DNA of 64,000 bases. Source: Rubrobacter indicoceani. Its GTDB lineage: Bacteria; Actinomycetota; Rubrobacteria; Rubrobacterales; Rubrobacteraceae. The translations under genes were made by a program, and so were the position numbers. The stretch lies in contig NZ_CP031115.1 of NCBI RefSeq assembly GCF_003568865.1, positions 2,232,001-2,296,000 of the forward strand. Direction: 5' to 3'. This document shows positions 15,207 through 22,526 of the stretch, piece by piece (position 1 is the stretch's first letter; the number at the start of each line of letters is the position of its first letter). The notes beneath the pieces were generated by a model, which saw only the letters and a program-made list of their open reading frames with translations, did not search any database and was not told the DNA's origin.

Positions 15207-15719
15207 TTGAGAAGGTTGATAGTCGTGGTGGTGATCGTCCTTGCAGCGGCGGGCTTCTACCGCTCTTTCGGGGACGAGGAGACCGGGACGGGGAGCCTGA
15301 CCCTCCCCCAGCCGTACCCGACGGTCGGCTCCAGCGTCCCGTCTTTCAGGACGGCGAGCGAGGAGGGTGGAACGTTTGCGCTTCGGGACGAAGGTACGTA
15401 CGTCCTGACTTTCTGGAGCACCCTGAACCGCCAGTCGAATCAGTCGCGAGCGAGCTTCGAGCGTCTGGCCGGTGAGTTCCCCGAAGACGATGTGAAGTTC
15501 GCCGCCGTCTACGTCAACAGCGCGCCGGAGCGGGCGAGCGCAAACTACGAGGTTCTTCAGGACAGAAGCGGCACGCTTACCCAGGGCTACAACATAAAGC
15601 GTGTCCCGAGGCTCTTCCTGATCGTGGACGGCAGGGTCCGGCTCGTTCAGACCGGCTTTTACGGGGAGTACGAGGAACAGCTCGAAGAGGAGATCCGAGC
15701 CGCCATCGAAGGCGGCTGA
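15207..15719 (+). CDS. Membrane-anchored thioredoxin-fold protein lacking the CXXC active site
   Basis: 170 residues from TTG 15207, with GGAG at 15195-15198. A signal anchor (RRLIVVVVIVLAAAGF) is followed by a TlpA/AhpC-TSA-like domain facing outside. The fold is clear (GTFALRDEGTYVLTFWSTL, cis-Pro in KRVPRLFLIVDG), but where TlpA has WCxxC this protein has STLNRQSNQ, and no Cys occurs anywhere in it. It therefore cannot be a thiol reductase and is more likely a structural, chaperone or binding variant. It diverges from dacA across 186 bp. Confidence 0.72.
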   Translation: MRRLIVVVVIVLAAAGFYRSFGDEETGTGSLTLPQPYPTVGSSVPSFRTASEEGGTFALRDEGTYVLTFWSTLNRQSNQSRASFERLAGEFPEDDVKFAAVYVNSAPERASANYEVLQDRSGTLTQGYNIKRVPRLFLIVDGRVRLVQTGFYGEYEEQLEEEIRAAIEGG

Positions 15720-15757
15720 CCCCGCCGGGCTTCACGCGTGGTCTGTGAACGCTCCGG

Positions 15758-15787
15758 TTGACCGGACGGCTCGCTACGGGCTAAACT
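15758..15787 (+). promoter_or_regulatory. Promoter of the 32-aa membrane protein gene
   Basis: TTGACC (15758-15763), 18-bp spacer, TAAACT (15782-15787). The ATG of the small gene is only 6 bases past the -10, so the transcript is predicted to be leaderless. Confidence 0.65.
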
Positions 15788-15793
15788 TTCTCT

Positions 15794-15892
15794 ATGTCCA
15801 GAGAGAGATTGGTACAGGTGTTCGGTCTGATTCTTATCATTGCAACGGTTGTCGTTACCGTAGCGAGCCTTTTGAACATAGCTTCGCACTAG
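15794..15892 (+). CDS. 32-aa single-pass membrane peptide
   Basis: ATG 15794 to TAG 15890-15892. The sequence is a basic start MSRERLVQVFG, one clean hydrophobic helix (LILIIATVVVTVASLL) and a short polar end NIASH, the classic layout of a small bacterial membrane protein. There is no Shine-Dalgarno, but a strong -35/-10 pair ends 6 bases ahead, which suits leaderless translation. It lies convergent to pyrF, with 17 bp between stops. Function unknown. Confidence 0.6.
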   Translation: MSRERLVQVFGLILIIATVVVTVASLLNIASH

Positions 15893-15909
15893 CGACCGGC
15901 AACGAAGAA

Positions 15910-16770
15910 TCAAAGTCCCCGACCGGCCCGCGAGAGTTCCCTGCGGGCCTTTTCTGCTGCCCCGGCGGCCGCCTCGCGGTAGTCGAGGTGCGGCTGTTCC
16001 TCAAAAGCGTAGATTATCGCCCGGCTGCTGTTGACGACGACCCCGCCGCCGCGAGCGTCGAGCAGGGCTGCAACGGCCTCCACCCCGCCGCCCTGAGCCC
16101 CGAACCCGGGCACCAGAAAGAGCGTGTCCGGCAGGATCTCCCTGACCCGCTCCCCGACCTCCGGCCTAGTTGCCCCGACGACCGCACCGCAGTCCGGGTA
16201 ATCGCCGCCTGTCAGCCCGACCTCGGCGACCAGCCGGGCGGCGACTTCGTGGACGGGCGGCTCGGTAGCACCCTGGAAAGAGACCGAAGACGGGTTGGAG
16301 GTCGCGACCAGAGAGAACACGCCGCCCCCGCGTCCGAGCCTTCGTGTCTCTTCCAGAAACGGCTCGACCGCCTCCGAGCCCATGTAGGGGTTGACGGTGA
16401 CGCACGTAGCCCCAAAGCGCGATAGGTGCGCTCGAGCGTAGGCCCGGGCCGTCGAGCCTATGTCGCCGCGCTTTACGTCAGCGATGGTCGGCAGCCCCGC
16501 CCGTCCGGCCTCGGCAAGAAGGTCCCGGTACACCTCCACCCCGGCGACCCCGAGTGCCTCGAAGTACGCCGACTGCAGCTTGAAGGCGGCGGCGAACGGC
16601 GCGGTCGCCTCCAGGATTTCGAGGCAGAACCCCCGGACCTTGCGCGCCGCCTCCCGCTCATCGTCTTCGGGGCGCGGCGCAAGAACGCCGGGAAGCCGCG
16701 CAGGGTCCGGGTCGAGGCCGACTACAAGGATGCTGTTCTTGCTCCGGGATGCTTCGACTATAGCTTGCAG
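15910..16770 (-). CDS. pyrF: Orotidine 5'-phosphate decarboxylase, type 2
   Basis: Last step of UMP synthesis. The catalytic signature DVKRGDIGSTARAYA (Lys and Asp residues) and the N-terminal substrate strand ILVVGLDPD identify the type 2 (about 280 aa) group. The start is uncertain. The only conventional start is TTG 16827, but it lies inside the hup terminator hairpin and has no ribosome site. CTG 16770 has AGGAG (16784-16780) nine bases upstream and gives the short N terminus typical of the family, so I use it here (286 aa). No ATG, GTG or TTG lies between. pyrE is two genes upstream with hup between them. Confidence 0.88.
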   Translation of the reverse strand: MQAIVEASRSKNSILVVGLDPDPARLPGVLAPRPEDDEREAARKVRGFCLEILEATAPFAAAFKLQSAYFEALGVAGVEVYRDLLAEAGRAGLPTIADVKRGDIGSTARAYARAHLSRFGATCVTVNPYMGSEAVEPFLEETRRLGRGGGVFSLVATSNPSSVSFQGATEPPVHEVAARLVAEVGLTGGDYPDCGAVVGATRPEVGERVREILPDTLFLVPGFGAQGGGVEAVAALLDARGGGVVVNSSRAIIYAFEEQPHLDYREAAAGAAEKARRELSRAGRGL

Positions 16771-16802
16771 GGTTGCGGTCTCCTGAAACGTAGGGGAACG
16801 GG

Positions 16803-16840
16803 TAAAAGAGAAGCCCCGGTTCCGCAAAGGGCCGGGGCTT
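16803..16840 (-). terminator. Intrinsic terminator of hup
   Basis: Perfect 9-bp repeat AAGCCCCGG / CCGGGGCTT (16811-16819, 16832-16840) with a 12-nt loop, followed on the minus strand by CTCTTTTACC. It lies 35 bp past the hup stop and overlaps the TTG that could be read as a pyrF start. Confidence 0.75.
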
Positions 16841-16875
16841 GAGGGTGTGCCTTTCTGCGAAACTAAAAGAGGCTT

Positions 16876-17154
16876 TTACTTGATCGCATCCTTAAGAGCG
16901 TTACCCGCCGTGAACTTCGGTACCTTCGAAGCCGGAATGTTTATCTTCTGCTTGTTCTGCGGGTTGATCCCCTCGCGAGCGGCTCGTTCCTGCACGTAAA
17001 ACTTCCCGAAGCCCGTTATCTGCACGTCGTTACCTGATTTGAGCGCATCCTTTATCGTCTCGGTGAAAGCGTCGAAATACTTCTGCGCCTCGCTTTTAGA
17101 GCCCCCCGTCTTGCCGGCGATCTCCTGTATCAGGTCCGTCTTGTTCAAGCTCAT
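16876..17154 (-). CDS. hup: HU-family DNA-binding protein
   Basis: 92 residues, standard HU length. It is a dimeric histone-like protein that bends DNA in the nucleoid. The N-terminal helices (MSLNKTDLIQEIAGKTGG) and the beta-arm with GFGKFYVQERAAREGINPQ are typical, including the INPQN segment at the arm tip. It lacks the long Lys/Ala-rich C-terminal tail found on mycobacterial and streptomycete HupB/HupS, an argument against those lineages. ATG 17154 has AAGGAGGAT upstream. A strong terminator follows. Confidence 0.95.
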   Translation of the reverse strand: MSLNKTDLIQEIAGKTGGSKSEAQKYFDAFTETIKDALKSGNDVQITGFGKFYVQERAAREGINPQNKQKINIPASKVPKFTAGNALKDAIK

Positions 17155-17249
17155 TCCCTATCCTCCTTGTTGCTGGCTTCTATACTCTGTTTCTCTGATC
17201 CTACCCCGAACCGCGATTCGAGGGACTATATCAGAGCCGACTTGGTGCC

Positions 17250-17801
17250 TCAGATTCCTTTCCCTACCCGCAATTCGTCCATCGTAAGCAGCGTGGCGAA
17301 GGGGAAACCCCCGAGCCGCTGCGGCGAACGGTCCTCCCGGCGGTCCAGCACGGCGTAGATCCCGACGACTTCCATCCCCTCGGAGACGAGCCGTTCGGCC
17401 GCCGCAACGGCCTGGGTCCCGGTCGTTACGACATCCTCCAGAAGCGCGACGCGGTCCCCGCTTTCGAAACGTCCCTCGACCTGCCGGGCCGTGCCGTAAT
17501 CCTTTGCTCCCTTGCGGGCGATGACGTATGGTTTCCCGCTCGCCAGAGAGGCCCCGACGACGAGCGGCACGGCCCCGAGTTCGACCCCGGCCAGGCGATC
17601 CACCCCTTCCGGCAGAAGCTCGACAAGGGCGGAGGAGATCTCCTTCAGAAGCTCCGGCTCGGTCGAGAAAAGGTATTTGTCCACGTATACGTCGCTGCGC
17701 CTGCCGCTGGAGAGCACGAAGTCCCCCTCAAGCAGCGCGGCCTCCGCCACGCGCCGGGCGAGCATCCGCGTTTCCTCCCGCCCGGCCTCAGGATGCGTCA
17801 T
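17250..17801 (-). CDS. pyrE: Orotate phosphoribosyltransferase
   Basis: 183 residues. It joins orotate and PRPP to form OMP, the substrate of PyrF. The PRPP-binding motif VALLEDVVTTGTQA and the preceding KGAKDYG loop (flexible catalytic Lys) are visible. ATG 17801 overlaps the end of the upstream gene by 14 bp, implying translational coupling; the frame extends to 17849 but inside that neighbour. hup follows after about 95 bp. Confidence 0.92.
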   Translation of the reverse strand: MTHPEAGREETRMLARRVAEAALLEGDFVLSSGRRSDVYVDKYLFSTEPELLKEISSALVELLPEGVDRLAGVELGAVPLVVGASLASGKPYVIARKGAKDYGTARQVEGRFESGDRVALLEDVVTTGTQAVAAAERLVSEGMEVVGIYAVLDRREDRSPQRLGGFPFATLLTMDELRVGKGI

Positions 17802-18096
17802 CGTCCGTCCCTCGCTCGCGGCGCTCAAGGTCGGCCAGGGCCTCGTCAAAGGACCCGAAGCTCAGGCCGTCAAGGATATCCCCGAGTTCTCTGGCCTCAC
17901 CGCTGACGGAATCGAGGCTCGCCTGAACGGTCGAGTTGATCTCCTTTAAAAGCCCCAGAGCGTGGTCCAGAGCCTCCACGACCTCCCCATCCGGCGTATC
18001 GGCGAGCGTTTCGGCGATGCGCTCCAGCTCCACGACCCTCTGTTCGAGGGCTTCTATTCCACCCTCGCCACCTGTCAGATCCTGATCATTCTCCAT
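17788..18096 (-). CDS. Acidic coiled-coil hypothetical protein
   Basis: 102 residues from ATG 18096, preceded by GGAG five bases away. The protein is strongly acidic and almost all helical, with heptad-like leucines (ALEQRVVELERIAETL, ALDHALGLLKEIN, EALADLERRERG). No Cys, signal or membrane segment. Its size and helix content recall exonuclease VII small subunit, but the XseB core pattern is not convincing and no xseA is nearby, so I leave it unassigned. Its 3' end overlaps pyrE, so the two are coupled. Confidence 0.6.
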   Translation of the reverse strand: MENDQDLTGGEGGIEALEQRVVELERIAETLADTPDGEVVEALDHALGLLKEINSTVQASLDSVSGEARELGDILDGLSFGSFDEALADLERRERGTDDDAS

Positions 18097-18168
18097 ATCT
18101 CCGCACAACCTCTGTAGCTCACTACCGGCTTCTCTTTCGGAAACCCCGAACGGGGCGAGACTATAGCA

Positions 18169-18390
18169 CTATCGCCTGTCTCTTCTGCGAGCCGCGACCC
18201 GCGCCAGCCAGACCCCCGTCACTACCGTAACAACCATCGAAACCCCGAACGGAACCCCGAGCGCGACCGCAAGCCCGAACCCCGACCGGGCCAGCAGCAC
18301 CGCCGCGATAACCGCCAGCACCACGATCAGGGGAACCATCCCCATCATCAACAGAAGCGGTCCGTTCGGGTTCCCGGAGTTCTTTGTCAT
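18169..18390 (-). CDS. Small two-helix membrane protein
   Basis: 73 residues with two hydrophobic helices (LLLMMGMVPLIVVLAVIAAV and VSMVVTVVTGVWLA), a Pro/Asn-rich N terminus and a strongly basic C-terminal tail (RVAARRRDRR), so both ends are probably cytoplasmic. The ATG overlaps the stop of the CsoR-like gene by 4 bp (ATGA), placing it at the end of the murE operon. No family recognised; a partner of the upstream regulator or of MurE is possible but unproven. Confidence 0.65.
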   Translation of the reverse strand: MTKNSGNPNGPLLLMMGMVPLIVVLAVIAAVLLARSGFGLAVALGVPFGVSMVVTVVTGVWLARVAARRRDRR

Positions 18391-18647
18391 TTCGTTACCC
18401 GCTCCACGGCCTTGAGCACCTCTTTCATCGCATCCTCCGACAGACCTTCCCGGTCCGCACTCTCTTCTATAAGATCCTTCAGTAACAATGTATTGATACG
18501 TTTCATCGCAGAGAAGACCGCGCTGGTCTGCTGAACTATCTCGGCGTAGGTTACATCCTTTTCCTCGACCATCTTCGCGACGCCCCGGACGTGACCTTCG
18601 ACGCTTTTCAGCCGCCGGACGGCTTCTTCTCTGGCCTTGTCCCTCAT
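18387..18647 (-). CDS. CsoR/FrmR-fold transcriptional regulator without metal ligands
   Basis: 86-residue all-helical protein of the DUF156 family (RRLKSVEGHVRGVAKMVEE, SAVFSAMKRINTLLLKDLIEE). CsoR-type repressors sense copper through Cys-His-Cys and FrmR/RcnR types use related Cys/His positions. Here the first Cys position is Tyr (in TYAEIVQQ) and the second-helix H-x-x-H-C region reads DLIEES. The protein has no Cys at all, and its only His is in the conserved DNA-facing GHVRG. It should bind DNA but sense something other than Cu(I), formaldehyde or persulfide, or nothing. The start overlaps the murE stop (ATGA). Confidence 0.78.
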   Translation of the reverse strand: MRDKAREEAVRRLKSVEGHVRGVAKMVEEKDVTYAEIVQQTSAVFSAMKRINTLLLKDLIEESADREGLSEDAMKEVLKAVERVTK

Positions 18648-20182
18648 CTTCCCATCTCCCGGAGTATCTCGCGAACGACCGTCGGGTCGTGGAAGGGTAC
18701 GTCGCCCGCCGGGAGATGCTGCACTTGTTCGTGGCCCTTGCCCGCGACCACGACCACGTCTCCGGCCCGAGCGAGGTTCAGGGCCGTTCGTATCGCCTCC
18801 TCGCGGTCGAGTATGACCCGGGCGGCCTCCCGGGAGCGCGTCGGGATCCCGGCGAAGACCTCGGTGGCTATCTCTTTCGGGTCTTCCCCGTAGGCATCGT
18901 CGGTCGTGACGATGCAGGCGTCGGCGAGTTCGGCCGCGACCCGGCCCATAAGCGGACGCTTCGCGCCGTCGCGTTCTCCGGCGGCCCCGAAGACGCAGAT
19001 GATGCGTCCCGGCGTTTTCGTTTTTCTCTTGGCGGTCTCCAGCACGTCACGGGCGACCTCCAGAACGGCGTGAAGCCCGACATCCGTGTGGGCGTAGTCC
19101 ACTATCACCTCGAAGCCGAAGCCGGTTCTCGCCTCGGGGACGCGTTCAAAGCGCCCCGGAACCTGTTCCATCCGGCGGGCCGCCCGACAGACGGCCTCCT
19201 CATCAGCCCCGACCGCCAGCGCCAGCGAGGCCGCCCCGGCGACGTTGAGGACGTTGTAGGAGCCGAGCAGCGGCGTATGGAGGCGCATCTCGCCCGCCGG
19301 ATGGCGAAGGGAGAAAGCCGTTCCGGTCTCGCCGGGGGCTACGTCTTTTATCCGGTAGTCGGCGTCCGGGTTCGTGCCGAAGGTAAGGGCTCCCCCGACT
19401 TCCCGGGCCAGTCGTACACCCCATTCGTCATCGACGTTTACAAGCTTCGGGCCGTTGGTCATCAGGAAGAGGCCGCGTTTTGCAAGGTAGTACTCCTCCA
19501 TCGAACCGTGGAGGTCCAGATGGTCGCGGGTGAGATTCGTGAAGATAGCTCCGGAGAAACGCGTCCCGTAAACCCGCTTGAGCGAGACACCGTGCGAGGA
19601 GACCTCCATGACGACGCGGCCCACCCCGCTCTCGCGCATCCCGGCGAGCGAACGCTGCACTTCCGTCGCCTCGGGGGTTGTTCTGACGGAGGGCAGACGC
19701 CTGTCACCGATGATGGTCTCGACCGTCGTCATCAGGCCGCAGCTCCCCTCGCCGAAGACGCCGGAGAGTATCCCGTGCAGCACGTAGGAGGTCGTGGTCT
19801 TGCCGTTCGTGCCGGTCACACCGTAGACCGCCAGCCCCTCGGACGGACGGCCGCTGAACTCGCAGGCGAGCCGGGCAAGGGCCTCCCTCGCGTCCGGGAC
19901 AACAACGACGGGCACGTCGGAGCCCCTGGGGGAGCGCTCGGCGACCACGACGGGCGAGCCGCGCCGGACGGCCTCCCGGGCAAAGTCCATCCCGTCCCTC
20001 TTGAAGCCCTGGACCGCAACAAAGACCATCCCCGGTCCGGCCTCGCGGGAGTCGTGGGTTACACCGTGAACATCCATCCGAACCCCGGCCTCCGGCGACC
20101 CACCGTTCTCTTTCGGCAGAGGACCGAGGCCGAGGATGGAGCCGAGCTCCGCAAGATTGAAGCGCCTTTCGGGTTTCGTCAT
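18644..20182 (-). CDS. murE: UDP-N-acetylmuramoyl-tripeptide synthetase (Mur ligase)
   Basis: 512 residues. It adds the third amino acid to UDP-MurNAc-L-Ala-D-Glu in the cytosol. The N-terminal UDP-binding domain (VHGVTHDSREAGPG), central ATPase with GTNGKTTT (about residue 124) and EVSSHGVSL, and the TNLTRDHLDLHGSMEEY region are complete. The specificity loop of the C-terminal domain reads TTDDAYGEDP where m-DAP enzymes have DNPR and many L-Lys enzymes DNPA, so DAP addition is doubtful. ATG 20182 begins a typical N terminus; upstream codons to 20350 are spurious. A CsoR-like and a small membrane gene follow with 4-bp overlaps; murF and mraY are not next to it. Confidence 0.9.
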   Translation of the reverse strand: MTKPERRFNLAELGSILGLGPLPKENGGSPEAGVRMDVHGVTHDSREAGPGMVFVAVQGFKRDGMDFAREAVRRGSPVVVAERSPRGSDVPVVVVPDAREALARLACEFSGRPSEGLAVYGVTGTNGKTTTSYVLHGILSGVFGEGSCGLMTTVETIIGDRRLPSVRTTPEATEVQRSLAGMRESGVGRVVMEVSSHGVSLKRVYGTRFSGAIFTNLTRDHLDLHGSMEEYYLAKRGLFLMTNGPKLVNVDDEWGVRLAREVGGALTFGTNPDADYRIKDVAPGETGTAFSLRHPAGEMRLHTPLLGSYNVLNVAGAASLALAVGADEEAVCRAARRMEQVPGRFERVPEARTGFGFEVIVDYAHTDVGLHAVLEVARDVLETAKRKTKTPGRIICVFGAAGERDGAKRPLMGRVAAELADACIVTTDDAYGEDPKEIATEVFAGIPTRSREAARVILDREEAIRTALNLARAGDVVVVAGKGHEQVQHLPAGDVPFHDPTVVREILREMGR

Positions 20183-20545
20183 GCCCGGTAGTTTAGCAAC
20201 AGTTCCGGCGGTTCCTCGCCGCCGGGCGGGGACGGCCCAAAGGACGGCGGAAACTTTCCCGAAACACAGACGTAACGTGTTCTCAGCCAGCCGCATCAAA
20301 ACAAAAGTGCTGCAAACGGGGACATAGAGCATCTCGCTCCGGGGCCTCATGCCGCCCGGAAAGCCGCTTGGGGACTGTGAATTCTGTGACTCACCATATG
20401 TGGTGTGTTAACCTACGCGGGTTGCAGATTTCGGTTCACAAGAGTCTTGCGGGTTCTATCGGGAGCAGGTCAGCTCGGAGGCTCGCTGTGCCTGTAGCAC
20501 GCTCTGTGAGCCATTTGTTCTGGGATCTAGATACGGGGGCAATGG
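20183..20545. other. Intergenic region upstream of murE and sigA
   Basis: 363 bp between divergent starts, no convincing ORF. The half nearer sigA is less G+C-rich and holds the interrupted palindrome CACCATATGTGGTG followed by TTAACC, a candidate promoter/operator area for the sigma factor gene. I could not fix a -35/-10 pair with confidence. Confidence 0.5.
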
Positions 20546-21628
20546 ATGGCGGCTGAGACTACCATGATTCTGGCAGACCGGACCGAAGAGCTTCTCAACC
20601 GGGGAAGGAGCCAGGGTTTTCTCAGTGCGGAGGATGTAGCGGAGTTCGTTCGGGAAGGTGACCTCTCCCAGTCGGAGCTCGAAGAGTTCTACGGTGCGCT
20701 GGAGGAGGAGGAGATCCGCGTCGCGGAGGATGAGGATCAGCAGCCCGCCTCCACCCGCGAGGTCTCGGAGGTTCCGATAGCCCAGATCGCACACGCGGTC
20801 GCCACGGGCGACTCCATAAGGATGTACCTGGCCGAGATAGGCCGCGTCCCGCTCCTCACGCACGCGGATGAGATCAGGCTCGCAAAGGGCGTCCTTCGCG
20901 GGTGCAAGCGCAGCAAGGACCGGCTCGTCGAAGCGAACCTCCGGCTCGTGGTTTCGATAGCGAAAAAGTACCGCAACCGGGGCGTTTCCTTTCTTGACCT
21001 CATACAGGAGGGCAACCTCGGCCTGATCCGGGCCGCCGAGAAGTTCGACCACACCAAGGGCTTCAAGTTCTCGACGTACGCGACGTGGTGGATCCGTCAG
21101 GCCATCACCCGCGCCATCGCCGACAAGGGACGCACCATCCGCATCCCGGTCCACATGGTCGAGAAGGTGAACAAGTACCACCGAACCCACCGCCGAATGA
21201 CCCAGACGCTCGGGCGCGAGCCGCTTGACGAGGAGATAGGCGTCGAGCTCGAGATCTCCATAGAAGAGATACTGCGTCTCAGGGAGATCAGCCAGCGGTC
21301 CATCTCGCTTGAGACCCCGGTCGGCGACGATGATTCGTCTCACCTCGGGGACTTTCTTGAGGATGCCGCCACGGTTACCCCGACGGAGGCCGTTTCCGAG
21401 AGCCTGCTGAAGCTGCATCTGCGTGAGGCCCTCGACGAGCTTCCGGAGCGCGAGCGGCAGATCATCGAGCTGAGGTTCGGCATGAAAGACGACCGCCCGC
21501 GGACGCTCGAAGAGGTGGGCCGGGAGTTCGACATCACCCGTGAGAGGGTCAGGCAGATCCAGATGAAGACCCTGAACCTGCTGCGCGAGCAGCGTCGCAC
21601 CCAGAACCTCCGCGAATATCTCCACTAG
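20546..21628 (+). CDS. sigA: Primary RNA polymerase sigma factor (sigma-70/RpoD family)
   Basis: 360 residues. Region 1.2 (about 88-120, [15 protein letters not shown]), region 2 (about 121-195, with [20 protein letters not shown] and [13 protein letters not shown] for -10 recognition and melting), region 3 and region 4 (about 295-355, [18 protein letters not shown] helix-turn-helix for the -35) are complete. The full set of conserved regions and a short acidic N-terminal 1.1-like part point to the housekeeping factor. ATG 20546 follows GGGGG. The SuhB-like gene begins two bases after the stop, so they form an operon. A second close paralogue elsewhere cannot be excluded. Confidence 0.9.
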   Translation: MAAETTMILADRTEELLNRGRSQGFLSAEDVAEFVREGDLSQSELEEFYGALEEEEIRVAEDEDQQPASTREVSEVPIAQIAHAVATGDSIRMYLAEIGRVPLLTHADEIRLAKGVLRGCKRSKDRLVEANLRLVVSIAKKYRNRGVSFLDLIQEGNLGLIRAAEKFDHTKGFKFSTYATWWIRQAITRAIADKGRTIRIPVHMVEKVNKYHRTHRRMTQTLGREPLDEEIGVELEISIEEILRLREISQRSISLETPVGDDDSSHLGDFLEDAATVTPTEAVSESLLKLHLREALDELPERERQIIELRFGMKDDRPRTLEEVGREFDITRERVRQIQMKTLNLLREQRRTQNLREYLH

Positions 21629-21630
21629 GT

Positions 21631-22458
21631 TTGAACGGCCAGAACCCCTCGGGTCCGGACGAACTGCACGACTTTCTCTGCGACCTTGCAAGGCGGGCCG
21701 GAGAGTTGCAGATGTCTCGCTACGAACGTCCCGGTGACATAAGGGAGAAGGCTCCGAAGGACATAGTCACCGAGGTGGACTTTCTCTGCGAGGACCTGAT
21801 AGTACAGGCCATCGAAGCCCGCTACCCCGATGATGCGATCCTCTCCGAGGAGCGGGGCGGCGAGATAGCGGCTTCGGGCCGCTCGTGGCTGGTGGACCCG
21901 ATAGACGGTACGGCGAACTTCGCCCGGGCCAACCCCCTTTTCTGCTCCTGCATAGCCGTTATGGAGGATGGTGAGGTCACGAACGCGGTCGTTGCGGCCC
22001 CGAGGATAGGCGACCTCTACCATGCAAGGCGCGGCGCCGGAACCTTCCGGGAGTCGAACGGGGAGACCTCTCCCGTCAAGGTCAGCGAGACGCAGAGCCT
22101 TGAGTACGCGCTCGTCGGGGCCGACATGTCGCTCTCGAGGGTGAGCAAGCGCAATCAGCGTTACCGCGAGGCGCTAGACGAGATATTCAGCGGCTGCTGG
22201 CAGTTTCGCGCCCTCGGAAGCGCGGGCATCCGCGGGGCGTGGCTCGCCTCAGGATACCTAGACGTTTCGGTCGGGACCCACAACACCCCTTGGGACTACG
22301 CCCCGACCGTTCTGCTCGTAACCGAAGCCGGGGGTCGCGCCACCGACCTGACCGGCGAACCCTGGTCCCCGGAGGCCGAAGGGCTTCTCGCGACGAGCGG
22401 TGGTCCGCTTCACGAAGAACTGCTCGGTGTCTTCAGGCGCGGAACCACCCCGGGCTGA
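21631..22458 (+). CDS. Inositol monophosphatase family protein (SuhB-like)
   Basis: 275 residues from TTG 21631, two bases after the sigA stop; the ribosome probably reinitiates. Metal-binding motifs of the IMPase superfamily are all present: the first Glu in ILSEERGG, WLVDPIDGTANF, and the C-terminal WDYAPTVLLVTEAGG. It should remove phosphate from inositol-1-phosphate or a similar substrate (e.g. histidinol-phosphate or fructose bisphosphate in some members) with Mg2+. In proteobacteria SuhB also binds transcription complexes; coupling to sigA here is suggestive but not proof. Confidence 0.88.
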   Translation: MNGQNPSGPDELHDFLCDLARRAGELQMSRYERPGDIREKAPKDIVTEVDFLCEDLIVQAIEARYPDDAILSEERGGEIAASGRSWLVDPIDGTANFARANPLFCSCIAVMEDGEVTNAVVAAPRIGDLYHARRGAGTFRESNGETSPVKVSETQSLEYALVGADMSLSRVSKRNQRYREALDEIFSGCWQFRALGSAGIRGAWLASGYLDVSVGTHNTPWDYAPTVLLVTEAGGRATDLTGEPWSPEAEGLLATSGGPLHEELLGVFRRGTTPG

Positions 22459-22526
22459 ACTTTTCCCCGGCGGTATTCCCGAAGCGGTCGGTGGGTCCCG
22501 TCCGAACGACGACCGTCTCCCTGGCT

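Noticed and set aside
18689-20191. A 500-aa open plus-strand frame opposite murE
   Set aside because: MurE is unmistakable on the minus strand. The frame is low in hydrophobic structure and has no domain.
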